A stretch of 64,000 nucleotides of DNA from Chrysomallon squamiferum (Eukaryota; Mollusca; Gastropoda; Neomphalida; Peltospiridae), in contig CM022673.1 of NCBI GenBank assembly GCA_012295275.1, positions 18,587,310-18,651,309 on the forward strand, in the 5' to 3' direction. Below, in pieces: positions 27,190-40,607 of the stretch (the first letter of the stretch is position 1; each line of letters opens with the position of its first letter). The notes beneath the pieces are model-generated. The model saw only the letters and a list, made by a program, of their open reading frames with translations. It did not search any database and was not told where the DNA came from. The position numbers and the translations under genes were made by a program.

Positions 27190-28390
27190 AGTGAATTTAA
27201 TATTTATAAAGATATGAAATATGTGAAAAAGGTAAGTTAGGAAATATCTCTTGAACTATTTCAGCTATTGCTGATATTTTAAGAAATCCTGTAATAAATC
27301 CATATGTAATGTCAATAATAGTTATTACTCCACAAACAATGAAAAATTTCATAGATAACATTTTACTTTCAGGCCTGATAAAAGGATTGTGAAATAAGGG
27401 TTGTGTTACTATTTGAGTGAAGCTTTTAGAGAAGATCTTTTCTCGACTGGAAACTATATTCCATGCGGATAATAATTGTGAATAAAAAAGATTAGTTCTT
27501 TGTAAAGCAGATTTATCATACAACATTGAAAATAATGAATATGATAAATATATCTTTACGTATTTTTCACAGAATTCTGTCATTGTATATTTCCACACTG
27601 ATCTAAATTTAGTATCAAAATACTTTTTTAATAATTTAATTTGGAAAGCAATCTTTTAAGGTCGAACATCTTGAATATTTAAACATCCTGATTTTTTTAA
27701 TTTCTAATCATAGTAGAATATTTTATTAAAACTGGATTGTTTTCCCCCATAATTTTTCTGATTAGGGGAGATAATATTTGATTTGCTAATACTTTAGCAA
27801 TAATTTTATAATCAACATTTAGAAGACTTATTAGTCTATAAGTTTTGAGGTACTTAAGTTTCCTTTCTTCTTGTTGAATAGACTAATAATTCCTTTTTTA
27901 TACTACGTTTTTGATACATATAACAATTTCATGAAATATTTGTTTTAGGACTTCTCAGAATTTTAGATAAAATTCTACCGTTATACCATCTACAGAGATA
28001 TATACACATAACATTCTTTGTCGTCGTCATTACAGTTATGTCACAGTCATTATTTAAGGCTGGTTTTCCAAATTCTCTTTTATATGCATTTTGTTTTTAT
28101 TATATTGTTTATTTTCTAATTTTCATTTTATTATTATTATTTTTATTTTTTTAATGTATAATACTTAGTAAAGCCTTTCATTTTGTATTTCTGATTGTCC
28201 CACGAAACCAATGGTTCAGATAAAAATAGTGAACATTCTTTCGCTTCACCAGTAATTTGTTCTAAGCGTTGTGGAAATCTTCGTTATTTAGTAACTGATG
28301 ATTGAAAATCCAAACACTTTGTCCTCTTTCTACTTCAGAAAAAAATCTAATTTTAGTGAAATCCAATTATGATCACTCAGAAGATCGCCT
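27190..28390 (-). mobile_element. LINE ORF2 relic, unit A
   Basis: Minus strand, from 28.39 down: LLSDHNWISLKLDFFSEVE (endonuclease end), decayed RT (KGIISLFNKKKGN), and the C-terminal piece LQRTNLFYSQLLSAWNIVSS, QPLFHNPFIRPESKMLS. Large internal parts are missing. Confidence 0.65.
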
Positions 28391-28765
28391 ACTTTATAAT
28401 ATATACGGTACGTAATTTGTTTAATTTCAGACTGGAAAGCATACACGTTGAAATTTATTATTAATTGACTCAAATAAACCATCCTGTTTCCTATTTCTGT
28501 TCTCTTATGTAACGTACAAACGAATCTTTTTTCTTATTTGTAAAAACTGACATGAATACTTTTCATTTCTCACTTCTTTTTCACATTCGACCAGGACAAA
28601 TCATAATTAATTGATGATACATGTAATATAAATTATGAATGTTTCTAAATAAGTATCTAATATATAACTATTTTGTTTAAAAAGTATTCCCATTATTTAG
28701 CATAAATTTAAAGTTAAAAACTAAAGGATATTTTTTTATTATTATTTGCTAACTTACCTACTTCT

Positions 28766-28796
<31 letters not shown>

Positions 28797-29622
28797 TTCA
28801 TTTATTTATTTCGAAATGTAAAACCATTAAAATAAATATTTCAAAAATTTAAGTATGTATGTTTTAGTTACTTATAATTCAGTTATTGGTTTGTAACTGA
28901 ATTAAACTGAACTGTAGATGGTTTTAGTTGATGTACGTAAGCTAATGTGTACATTTACGACGTCCTGCCACGACGTACGCATGTTATCTTATCAATACAG
29001 AGCTTATTGCATAACCGGAGACTGTTGCCTTAGTGACTCAAATGAAAGTTTGGAGTAAAACATACATCTTCGATGAAGGTTACAAAAAGTATTGAAAGAT
29101 ATAACTACTACAGGTTTCAATGTGTATATTTTTTTTAAATATTCACTTTTAATGTCCTTTTTCTTTCCTTCTCTTTTTTAAAAAGAAAAAAAATGTATTT
29201 AAAATATTTCTGAAATCATATGAAATGATATCAGACCTCAGAATGGGAAGTCCTACAGTCCGTCAAATGCAAGTGTTTTCCCATGATGCCATTCATGATC
29301 AGACAGACTGTATTGTTAAAAAATAAAAGATGTAGAGAAAAAACATGTTGCCTTTCAATTTCTGCAAACCTCGCGTTCGCCATTATTATTTTCATTTTAT
29401 TGTACCATCGCCACAGATAACTTATGTAATCATTTCAGATCCAACGGTTAGTTTTATGTGTTTGTGTGTGTGTGTGTGTGTGAACAACTTATTTGGTGAT
29501 GAAGTAATTGTCATCATTTCTCACGAAACCCATAGAGTTATTTCCGTGATTTATCTTGCATAAGTTAAATATGATTCATATCGATAGTGGACAAAAATAT
29601 TAACATGGGCAGAGTGCTATGC

Positions 29623-29823
29623 TGTTGTCCAGGTCTCTGTTCTGTTTTGAGCTATATTTGTCAGGTGGGTTCTTTCCCGCAGACTTCCAGCTCATCCCTC
29701 CATCCTCCCGCTGTTGTTTTTCTAACTACATCATTTCACTTTGCATGTTTTCCAAGTGTTTATGTGTTGTTATAAATATATAGTGTTTCAGTCGACCTGA
29801 GACTCATTGGATTAAATAAAATA
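29623..29823. repeat. Conserved unit-boundary block, copy B
   Basis: See the copy at 13.75 kb; differs by only a few bases. Confidence 0.5.
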
Positions 29824-29975
29824 TTTGTTCGTTCTTTTAATCATGAGTAAAGCAGAAACATGAACACTCTAACACTCGTGAACGTAAAGTATATTCCATT
29901 TGCTGACAGGTCTTTTTAAGTTTGAAAATAAATTGTGTGAAGATGAAGACGATGATAATGATGAAGAATTATTTG

Positions 29976-29998
29976 TCAGTGTAAGTAATTGACACATC
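29976..29998 (-). CDS. Unit B copy of terminal exon 11
   Basis: Same CCTAG acceptor and GCVNYLH-stop reading as in copy C. Confidence 0.5.
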
Positions 29999-30059
29999 CT
30001 AGGATAATAACTGTAAACCTCAGACTATGCTTTAACAGAAAACCATCAGATGTTGCTGA

Positions 30060-30105
30060 AATTATAATAATAATTCTAATAATAATAATAATAATAATAA
30101 TAACA

Positions 30106-30159
<54 letters not shown>

Positions 30160-30160
30160 A
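30060..30160. repeat. (AAT)n/(ATT)n self-complementary microsatellite
   Basis: AAT units turn into ATT units, so it can fold; counterpart at 43735-43840. It lies in the last intron of the Cys-module copies. Confidence 0.9.
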
Positions 30161-30448
30161 CAATAACAGTATTGATAATAAACAGTAATTCTAACAATAA
30201 TAAATAGATTAGTTATATAACACTAAAAGACTTTTAACTGACATTGTTTATATTGTATTAATTATTAATTTAACATGCCCAGGGTAGTAAAAACAAAAGC
30301 AGTATTACCTACCTATTAACAATTTAAATACAGATAATCTCAAAAAAAATGTCAGTTTTAAAGACTCTGTACTGTGTATTATAATAACGAATGAGAAACT
30401 GACATCTCTGATAAAATGACTTGGCGCTTAGGTGATTTAAAAACATAC

Positions 30449-30588
30449 CAGCTACAGCCGCTCCGATTGTTTTACAGGACTCAAACAAGTAATGTCTGGA
30501 TTGTCTCATAGCTGTGTGAAGTTCTGAGGAAATCCCTTCACAGAAAGATGCTACAACACTCATACAGTAGTGCATTTTCCCCATAGAA
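30449..30588 (-). CDS. Unit B copy of Cys-module exon 10
   Basis: 140 nt with the same splice borders as 44129-44268, open and almost identical (SMGKMHY, CMSVVASFC, FESC). Its phase 2 entry fits the phase 2 exit of the exon at 32990-33075, so unit B could still splice these two directly. Confidence 0.7.
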
Positions 30589-31021
30589 CTGAAACAGAAT
30601 AAACAATATCAAAATAATTAAACATGTATGTAGCTGTCAATTGTTTTGGGGTCTTTTTTTTTTACTGGCTTTGATGCCTGTTCTTATATTTATCTCAAAA
30701 TGTTAGAATGGTCTTATATTTATCTTGGTCAGGTGTTATGTATCTTACTATATACTGCACTGAAACATATACTTTTCTTTGCTTTCACTTGACCTTTATG
30801 TATATTGACCAATTATTTTACAAATTATACTGTTTACATATAAATAACTTATTAATGTTGTTAGTGTTACTGCTTTGCTAATGCCACTATAATTCTATTG
30901 TTGCTGTTAATTACTTTAACAACTGCTAGGAAATATAACACTATTACTTCTGCAGCTCATTACATAAATGGTTACTACTCCTACTACTGCTGCTGCTGCT
31001 GCTACCAAGACTCTGACATAG

Positions 31022-31075
31022 TTGTATCTTTGCAGCACACATGACATCAGATTGCTGCAAAGATACAACAGATTG
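31022..31075 (-). pseudogene. Unit B decayed copy of Cys-module exon 9
   Basis: Retains the CSNLMSC-coding segment of exon 9, but the acceptor side is replaced by a short inverted duplication of the neighbouring bases and the 3' part runs into a GCT-type microsatellite. It cannot be spliced as in copy C. Confidence 0.65.
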
Positions 31076-31130
31076 ACTCAGTTTGACATTCTTTCTAATT
31101 TCTCTTTGATATTGTTATTGTTTTTATTGC

Positions 31131-31195
<65 letters not shown>

Positions 31196-32186
31196 TTTAT
31201 TTATTTATTTATTTATTTATTTAACAAACTGGTTATCATATACTATTAAAATATAATTTAATACATGTTGATTTATTTGTTCTTACAGTCACATTTTATT
31301 AATAATAAATTTACAGATAAATTAACAAGCTTTACATTTGGGTTGAAGTAAAACTTTATTGTGACCTCATTTTATATGTCAAAATGAACAAAAGGATATA
31401 AATAAAGTTTAGACAGTTATTGTGGAGTTAAGATATCCTCAGACTGTTGTTAAAATAAACAAAATCTTATCTTCCATGCAGGTTCGTTATTTGTTTTTTC
31501 ATGTTTTATTGTTACAAAAGACTGGTAATCAGTAACAAACAACAACAATCACTTGGAAGCATATACAAAAATTTTAGATCATTTTTTTCAACCCCCGCAA
31601 TCAATAAGAAAACCAGAACACATTTTCTTTCATAATTGTTTTTTTTTTTAATTCTAATTTTAGTTTTTAATATCAGTCTTTGAAATGACCAAAGAAGTGC
31701 ACACTGACCAATGTAAAATATGCTGTAAAATAACACTTGGCAACTCTTAATCTATTCTACAAAAATAACCATGCATGAATTTTTATTATTGATACAAATA
31801 CTAGATTTTAACAATAATCTTTTAATAATTATCTTTTGCAGTTTGTAAAATACTAATAACATTAGTAATTGTCTAGTTGTTATTTTGTTGTCTGTCCTTT
31901 TTTGTCTGTTTTAAGTTGTTGGTTTTTTCCCATCTCTCTCCATTTCATAAATACAGAATAAATATTTAAAAAAAAAACAAACATTAAATGTGTTAGATTA
32001 TTAAACATACTTTTTAGTAAAGTATGAAGTTAACAGAGTCGTGTAAAACACAAGATATTCACTAACTCTGCTGTTGTGAAATATCTCAGACATAAATCAT
32101 GAACTGTCTATAAGTGACTCTCCACAGCCCTTGATTTCAGTTCACTTAAAGACTTCGTTGAAACAGGAAATTAAAAATATTCAATA

Positions 32187-32865
32187 CAGTGATACCTTGA
32201 CTTAACATTAATCCATTCCAGTCCCCATAAACACCACCCCATGTTATTTTTTTTTTTTTAGTAACTTTTCTAAATAAGAAAAATGTATTTATAAATGACA
32301 AATATTGAATAAAAAAATAAAAGAATGTAAAGAAATAAACTGGTTTTGTAAAGTGTATTTATCTTGGAGATCAGACAAATTATTTTAATGCCTTTGGCTG
32401 GAGATACAGCCTGTTTCGACTCCTTCAGCTTCAGTATGGTACCTATTGTAGAAATACTACACTCGTACTGCCTAACCATGTTGACTACACGCACACCTCT
32501 CTCATGTTTTTCTATAATTTCATGCTTTAATTCAATGGACATCATCTGCTTCTTCTTCTCAGCACTGTTCTTTGCACTCACTTTCCATGGCCAGAAAAAA
32601 GAAGTTTGGCAAAATACTGCACATAACACAAGCACAACACAACAGAGTTCCTTCTGCAGCGAGGTAACCATGTAAAGTAAACGAGTGAGATGTGGGATGC
32701 TGGCCGCATGTTATGTTTTTCTTTGCTCCAACTAGTGGTGGTGTATCTGAAGCTCACTCGTAACTCAGATTTTGGCTCACAACTCAAAGCAATAAATCAA
32801 CCAGGAGATTGCTTGTAACTCAAAAAACTCATAAATTATGGCACTCGTAAGTCGAGGAACCACTG
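32187..32865 (-). mobile_element. pogo/Tigger-like remnant in unit B
   Basis: Unit B copy of 16052-16734, same ends; HTH reads KHERGVRVVNMVRQYECSIS. Confidence 0.78.
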
Positions 32866-32989
32866 CATATATTTTACATATCTCTGAATTAATTATTTTT
32901 TTTATTTATTTCTAAATGTTCTTCTAAAACATAGTAGATCCAAATTTTTCTCAGATTAATTGCTATTGCTGTATGAGGGATAAACTCAC

Positions 32990-33075
32990 CTGTGTGTCAG
33001 TTCACATCTGTACAATAGATCCTGCACCATCCATGTCATGTCCATATCTGAAATAATGCACAACTTAAACTGTAC
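32990..33075 (-). CDS. Unit B cysteine exon (paralogue-specific, two Cys)
   Basis: Acceptor CATACAG, donor GTGAGT; 86 nt, entered in phase 0 and left in phase 2. Encodes VQFKLC, then MVQDLLYRC. Unit A has the same exon at 16859-16944 with a few substitutions and an intact frame, which supports coding constraint. No counterpart was found near copy C. Confidence 0.6.
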
Positions 33076-33421
33076 CTGTATGGTGTAAACAAGTATTAAA
33101 GTTCTCTGTGTTAACTTCCTAATTTTATTTGTTTCTTCTTAATTTGTATTTAATTTGTATAAATTTTATGATAGTTCTAACCTGTGGCATATATACTGAC
33201 AAAGTATTCTATAAATCAGGTTATTATTCTTTAATATATTTCTATATACATACATACACAGAACATATTTCAGGACAATTTGAATGGATATCTAACTGTT
33301 AATTAAACAGTTAATTGTAAATGAAGAAATAAATTGAATTTATTATCTACCTTCAAGTAAAACAACTTGATTTTCTCAGGTTGGAATGAACAGCATTTAT
33401 AATAACAAATATCTCTGTCAC

Positions 33422-33508
33422 CAAGCAGAAACTTTCAAAGTGATCTTCAGAGTTCTTTTCCATGAATTCTCCAAGTCTCTCACAGTGAGCAAACAGCAGT
33501 GAGTCTGA
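33422..33508 (-). CDS. Unit B cysteine exon (two Cys)
   Basis: 87 nt from acceptor GTTAG to donor GTGACA. Reads SDSLLFAHCERLGEF and ends ESFCL in phase 0, matching the phase 0 entry of 32990-33075. The unit A copy carries a 2-base deletion. Confidence 0.6.
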
Positions 33509-34129
33509 CTAACTCCACTGTCTCAGATTCTCTCCATAGCTATGTAGTCTTGTCTTTTCTACTGTGTGTTTTTACCAGAAAAATACGACTGGTTGTTGAA
33601 ATTATTTTCACTGTTTTGAAGTGGACATTTTACTGATTTAATATCATATTTCTGATGACTCGACGAATTCTGAGCTAACGGATTACAAAGACTATCAGAA
33701 TGCTCAGCTGTTATTAACGAATCTCCAAGTTTAGTATGATGGTCATGGCTGGAGTTCTAACTGAGTACACAACTGTTGAGCAGTACTTGACTTGTCAGAA
33801 CAGAATGTCTTATCAGTCTGAGCAGGTTCTCTTGGTCACTGTACTGTATGATTGTTGTCAGAACAAACCTCATCAAACTGAGAAAGTAACCGATTTTCAG
33901 TGTGATTTCAAACAGATCAAAGTTGTATCTTCAGGTTTATTAGTTATCGTTTTGTTGGAACAAAAATCCCCATCTGACTGAGCAGCTTTGTTATCTCTGA
34001 CTTGTATTTTCCGATTATAAAAATCTCTGATAGTATTTTTATTTGTGCAGCAATCTGTATATTTATTAATGTTATTTTCTGTATGAATTGTCTAAGAATA
34101 AACTTTTGTATTTTTAATCTTTATAATCA

Positions 34130-34185
34130 TTCTGCAGTCTGCAGCATTTTCAGATATGACAAGTTGTTGAAAACTCCCTTCATCA
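34130..34185 (-). CDS. Possible further exon in unit B
   Basis: After a good acceptor (ATTTCAG) the frame reads ENCDEGSFQQLVISENAADC, similar in style to exon 4 of the intact gene. No convincing donor was found, so it may be a relic. Confidence 0.3.
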
Positions 34186-34663
34186 CAATTCTCTGAAATA
34201 ATTCCAGCTGACGAGTTGTCATGACAACACTGAGATGTTTCAATTTTATGCACCAGCCTTTGACGGCTGTCTTTGATGGCAAACTACTTTGTACCTGTGT
34301 GTAAATTAAAAATCAGATATTAACAATAAATATATTTTAAATATCTCTTACTTTAAAAAACATCAGTATTTCATTTTTAAAAACACCTAAACAGTTTAAA
34401 TCAAAAATTATGTTTACGCTTAACATATCGTTTTACCATAGAAAAAAAAAAAAATAGTTATGTGGAATGTGTATTAATTATTCAGAGCACGTGTAAAAAT
34501 GATTTAGCTCGAATATCATCAATGTCTCCTTTTTACCATCATGAGTAAATGGCTGGAATGGAGGACTAATGAGAATCATATCAACTTTTCACTTGTTCAT
34601 TTGTTCAGTCGTTAACTTCTAAAGAAAATGTGAAAACAAGTCACTTTATTATTTTATATATGG

Positions 34664-35215
34664 GTCATTCCGTGTCAAATCACCCAACCGTCTCAGATTT
34701 TTATAAAACTTGGTATACTTGTTGACTGGGATCCCACAGCACCAATAAATGAATTAAATAATGTATAATCGATGATCAAGACAGTTGGTGATTCCTAGCA
34801 TCCAGAATTGATCATTCAGGTTTTAGTTAATCAGATGTTCATGGCTGAAAAGGTTATATTTTCATGTATGTGCATTTTTTAAATATATATTGTGGCTAAA
34901 CAAAAAATATTACACCCAGGAAACTTTTATATGTTTTAGTTAACATGTGGGAGATTAAATTTCAATAAAGGTCATCTCAAGATCACGTGATCCACACGGT
35001 CAATTTCAAGGTCATAGCAAAGGTCAAAAGGTCAAGGTACGCAAAAATGGCAGATTTGGAATCCTTGTCATTTTGCCTTTCTAACAATACCAAATTTATG
35101 AAGATTGGCCCAGTAGTTCCTGAGATATGAGGGTTCTAAGGTTGGTGGTCATGCCCATTTTTGGCAAAAATCTCAAAATTCGGTGGGCCGTATCTCCCAC
35201 ACCACTGGTGCGTTA
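34664..35215. repeat. Dispersed repeat with a rearranged second half
   Basis: Starts GGGTCATTCCGTGTCAAATC. The end (GGTGGGCCGTATCTCCCACA) is inverted relative to the shorter unit A version at 17688-17831. Function unknown. Confidence 0.55.
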
Positions 35216-35827
35216 GTAGATATATTTTATAGATATCAGAAACTAAAATAGCAGAATTTAATCTTTTAAATTTCACAGTAATTACGCACAATATCTCAAA
35301 TAAATACTAAACAAACCTTTTAGAGCACAGTGCATTCCATTTATACCACTGTATAACTCGAGAACGCGATAAACCCTGGGCGCTGCCATTACAACCTTTT
35401 TATTTGTACTGTCTTCCATTGAGGTGGAGCACCAACAGATTGTAATTTAAAAAGCAAAAATATAAAAATAAAATAAAACTATATATATATATTTCTATTC
35501 ATTCTAAAGAGCTTTCAGAAACACACAAGAAATATGCCTCTAATACTTCAGCACAGCTTGAGATCTCAATATGAAGACAGTTCTAAAATTCTAACTTAAT
35601 GTGAACTGCGTCTTTCTGCAGATTTACGATTTAATTTATTAAAGAGAAAGTGACTCTTTGAAGTTACATCTTCTTTTCTCTCGAGAGTTCACTTCACATT
35701 ATTATCTGTCATTCTGTACTTCATTTATTAACAGTTCCTCTTTTACTGATTTGCATCTCTTTCGTCCTTTTCAGTCTCTGTTCCTCATTTTCCATTTTTG
35801 TGTTTCTTTTATTTGTTCTATCCCCAC

Positions 35828-35828
<1 letters not shown>

Positions 35829-35920
<92 letters not shown>
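35829..35920. repeat. (CT)n then (TA)n microsatellite, unit B
   Basis: Counterpart of 17831-17922. Confidence 0.97.
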
Positions 35921-35923
<3 letters not shown>

Positions 35924-35929
35924 TTTTAT

Positions 35930-36080
35930 TAATTGTTTTCAGCATTTCTGTAATTCATCTATAGAGATACATACATACATACACACACATACATACATAC
36001 ATACATACATACACACACATACATACATACAAACATACATATATATCTTACAATAGGAAGATTATGATTAGAAAGCCTAA
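35930..36080 (-). mobile_element. Short LINE remnant, unit B
   Basis: Matches the 20.2-20.35 kb edge of the unit A LINE relic next to a (TACA)n run; the rest of that relic is absent. Confidence 0.45.
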
Positions 36081-36544
36081 ACCGTAACAGCAGGCACCAG
36101 TATTTTCTATCTATAAAGCTGAAATATGTCTCGAATTCAACAGTATTTTTAAATAGTTTATTATTTGAAGTTTTGGACGAACTATCAATGACAAACTACC
36201 AACCAATATCTTGCTACCTAAGTACATTCCCTATATTAATAAGTGGGAAATTGCTACGTGTCTTACTCTTGTGTAAAATGAGTGTATAGCAAACCCATTA
36301 TTGTCTTGGTTGAAATGTGCTAGTGATTTTACTGACTATATGATTCAAATTCTATGCTATTTCCACGAATTTCGGAATAGAGTAATTTTATTTTATTATG
36401 AGCTGTCTTTTTTCTTCATTCAAAATTGGTCGGTTCAGATTAAAACAGAATGTCATAGGTAATCAATGAAAAATTTATATTTATTATGTTAGTATTCTTG
36501 TTATAGAACTGTGCTGTATGTTTTGCATTCGTGTTTGTTTTCTT

Positions 36545-36777
36545 CTAGCAAATGTGGCCATCACAGCACATGTTGAATTTTGCATCATAAACTTGTGTTC
36601 CACAACATGCAGGACGTAGTCCATGTTTGAATACAACGTGTCCCCTGCAGCACATGTTGAATGTTGCATCATAACATCGTCTTCCACAACATGCAGGACG
36701 TAGTCCGCTTTTGGAGACAACGTTTCCATCACAGCACATCCTGAATGTTGGATTGTATCTGCTGTGGCCGCATACAG
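36545..36777 (-). CDS. Galaxin-type exon, unit B copy (terminal exon, open)
   Basis: After acceptor AAATACAG the frame reads AVCGHSRYNPTFRMCCDGNV, then alternates GLRPACCGRRCYD and FNMCCRG units, ending FNMCCDGHIC and a stop. Di-cysteine CC units spaced with GLxPxCCGxxxYD are the signature of galaxin, known from coral skeleton matrix and from cephalopod light-organ/antimicrobial galaxins. About five CC pairs are present. No upstream exon or signal peptide was found, so whether it is expressed is unknown. Confidence 0.72.
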
Positions 36778-36897
36778 CTGTATTTCAAAATTAAAATAAT
36801 GACATTTACATATTTTCTTTACTATTATCTAGTTATCTTTCTGTCAGTCTGTCTGTCGCTATTTCTGTCTATCTGTTAATGTATTAATATAGATATA

Positions 36898-37192
36898 CAG
36901 TGGTACCTTGACTTACGTGTTTAATTGGTTCCGTGACCGAGCTTATGTATCAATTTCCTCTTATATCAAATCAATTTTCCCAATTGAAATTAATTGAAAT
37001 AACATTAATCCGTTCCAGCCCCCCAAAAAGCACCCTTTTTGTTTTTTGTTTTTTTTTTGTTTTTTGTAACATATTTTTAAATAAGATAAATGTATTTATA
37101 AATGACAAATATTATATAAAACAAAATAAAAGAGAATGTAAAGAAATAATTTGGTTTTGTAAAGCGTATTTATACTGGAGATCAGTCGAATT
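36898..37192 (-). mobile_element. Truncated pogo/Tigger-like remnant in unit B
   Basis: Unit B copy of 21016-21662, cut at 37192 by the deletion that joins it to the hairpin loop sequence. Confidence 0.75.
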
Positions 37193-39536
37193 AGTTAATT
37201 AGGGATCCGCTTGTCTCGTCGCTTACTTTTCTTCAGACCCTCACTTTCCTCTGTGGCCCGCGTGTAATTATTGTATTCCTGAGGATACAAATGAAAACCG
37301 CGGAATCGAAGAATTAATCTAGCAATCAGCCTGACAAGTTTTTCTCACACAAAACTCCCCTAACTTAGCTGCTAAATAACTTAACACAAACATTCGAAAA
37401 CTATCTTTAAGAGTTCGACTTTCAGTTAAAGGTTATCACGGATGAATCTAATTATTCACTTATTGGAGAATTTAAAGGCAGTTTATTCACTTACCATAGT
37501 TTTTAATATTTTCTTTCAAGACTTGTCGCTCCTTTATATTTTCCCTTTTTTCACTAGTCATAAAAACAAATAAACAATGTCGTTTGAGAGAGAGCGCATG
37601 CGTAATATTATTTTATTTTTATAATTTGGAAGGTTTATTTGTTTACTTATTTATTTTACACTTCTATTTATTGGTTATCTGTTCAGCTATGAAAGCTAGG
37701 TGATTAATAATTACTTTTTTCACTTAGAATAAAGAAAACGAAACGAAGAAAGAACAATATATATATAAATTGTGCGGAACAAGGACATTGTGTAAAAATT
37801 ATTTAAAAATGTGATTTAGAAAATAAATATCTATTGATAAGATAGTTTTGTTACGGTTCAAATATAATGCTGTTCCATTTGTTCTGCGACATCGCATGAG
37901 ACGTATAATAATCTTTACACTGTCGATGATATTAGCTAGTGGTGCACGTGAAAACGTATTACTGCTACAGCTGCTGTTGTCAACACACTGATTACAATGA
38001 CAAATTATAATAGTAACTTGTCTTAGTCCATTTTTAATAGTACAGATAATTTTAAAACAGAACAGATCTATACAGATTAAAATTATTTTTACATTTTTCG
38101 AGCTTTTTTTAGTTTTGCACTACACGTTGCTGGTCCTGATAAGATCCATCAGTATTTTCAAAAGTTTGAATTAATTTAAGTTATCATGTTAGTTCCTAAG
38201 ACCGGTCAGGTAGTGTTTGTGCGTTAATTAACCGAAGTTCTAACTCAAGTTTGATTTAGATTCGAGTTTCAAGTAATGGCATATCTTCCAGTTTCATATC
38301 TACCAACAGAACCAAATATTTAGGAGGTTATTTTGTTGTTGTTGTTTTATTTTTATTTTTATTTTTGTTTTCCTTTTTCTTATTTTATTTTATTTTTTTT
38401 TTCAAAACCAGATGAACAAGAAGTTCAGCTCATAATTTTCTCAGTATTTAGATTTACCGCCATGTTTTAGAGACTACTACTAATTACCTAGACATGATCT
38501 TTTTTATTATTCAGAGCTGATTTCATTTGTCCAAACATAATTAAAGGCGCCGTTTAATGACTGGAATATGTGAGTTATCTGGCCGCTACGTTTTCTTTCA
38601 GTTAAATTTTATAAATTATATCCTTTCACTTTGACATTTGGCACAAAACATTATCGTTCATACTAATTATTATGGACAACGTATTAAGTTTACTTTGCTG
38701 TGATCGATCGTACAGTGGCGCCACTGACAATAATTAAAAAGAAAAACTGTATATCTAGCTAATTCTGTTATAAAGCACAGTGCACACACACAGCATGATC
38801 ATCACCGTGGTCAGCGTAACTTTCTCAGTCAAAGTGTAAAGGTATTAATAAATAACATAATGTTTGTGAATTTGTTATTGTTGTTTATTTTAACTTCTAT
38901 CTATTTATTAACAATATTAACATCACATAACATTATTTGGTTTAAATTTTATGTGAGCATAGCTTTGTAAAACTGTTTGAAATTGATAATTTCCCAACAA
39001 TAATAAAGCAGGAAATTATTCATATAGTACAGTTATATACCAACTAATTTCAGTTTTTAAAATGTTAATTATATATTGATAAGAGACACTTTTTGGTTTT
39101 CGACCCATAAAACACATAATCCACCTCCAAGCGTTTATTAATGCCCCGAAAACTGGAATCAACATGTAGGTCCACCTATCCAGTTTGTCGATTGTGATCA
39201 AGTTAAAATGAAATAAGAATGAGTTTCTATCTTAATTCATGTTTCCACAAGTGTCAGTCACTTGCGAACTTCAACCAATCAAAGCGAGCTATTTTCTCAC
39301 ACCTATAATATTTTATTATATATATATATTTGAATACTTTTGAATATTTATTTTACTATATTAAAGAGAGAAACAGACTTCCATTTATGGTGGCTTCGTG
39401 TAACAGTTTACCTTCTGGAAAGTTTTTTTTAACTTAATATTATATCTTTGGCGTAAAAAAAACACAGAAAGCAGAAGAAAACACTGCAACAGTGCATTTA
39501 AGAAACGAACAATGAAGAAAACTTTTTATATCAGGA

Positions 39537-40090
39537 ATGTACAGTTATCATAAAGAAAATATCAGCCTGCGACATAATTATGTAAGTGGCCATGTGGGTG
39601 ATGTAATTGGTGTTTTTATAACGAAATGTTGGAACAGATATGACGTAACTCTGGATGATATTGTTAACGCCAGAAAGATTTCAGAAAATGATGAATTGGA
39701 ATTGAAAGGAATAAAAATTAAAGCTAGAGTTTTGAGTTGTGAAATTGCAGTTGTATCATTCTTACATTTGTCAGCCTACATAGACGGTAACTTCATAAAA
39801 GAAAAACTAAAAGATAAATTTTAACACCCAGTTATAGACGACATTATAAAGGAACCAAAAATTCTGATGGAACAAGATATGTCAAGGTTAAATTTCCATC
39901 AGAAGTGAAAAGTTTACCATACTCCATGAAGTTTAGGAAAGTTGAAGGAAAAGAATATTTTTGTGTTTTACACGATCATCAACTGAAAGTGTGATATAAT
40001 TGTATGGCTGACAGTCATAAACTCAAGGACTGCCCAAATATAACATGTTATTATTGTAAAGAAAAAAGTGTACACATGACAGCCGAAAAG
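39537..40090 (+). mobile_element. LINE ORF1-like fragment, unit B
   Basis: Copy of 25847-26400 with only a few base changes; the 95-codon part gives the same protein. Confidence 0.62.
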
Positions 40091-40562
40091 TAGCAGTCTC
40101 TTTAAAACAATCCCAGGAAAAGTCTCTTTAAAAAATAAATAAATAAATAAAAACTTTAAAGATATATATCATTTTTATTACATAATTCACTGAAAATAAA
40201 TATGAGGTCATACAATGAATAACTGTATAAAAACAAGGAAAAACCTGTTTAAAAAAAAATCGAGTACATATTTCACTTAAAATAAACATGAAGTCATACA
40301 ATTCATCACAATATAAAACAAGGAAAAGACTGTTTAAAAAAAAAAGCGTTTTATCTCATTGAAAATAAATATGAGGTCATACAATTAATGACAGGAATAA
40401 AAGGAACATATCTTCTACGTGTTGATGAAAAACAGGGCGAAGATTTGTTTTCAAAATACCACATTTTCATAGTTTTACATCTGTGTGTGTGTGTGTGTGT
40501 GTGTTGGTGTGTGTGTTGGTGTGTACGTTTGTACATATATATACATATATGTAGGTAAGTAG

Positions 40563-40607
<45 letters not shown>

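Noticed and set aside
33736-33981. 81-codon plus-strand ORF in unit B
   Set aside because: No conserved motif, opposite strand to the local exons, and cut in unit A.
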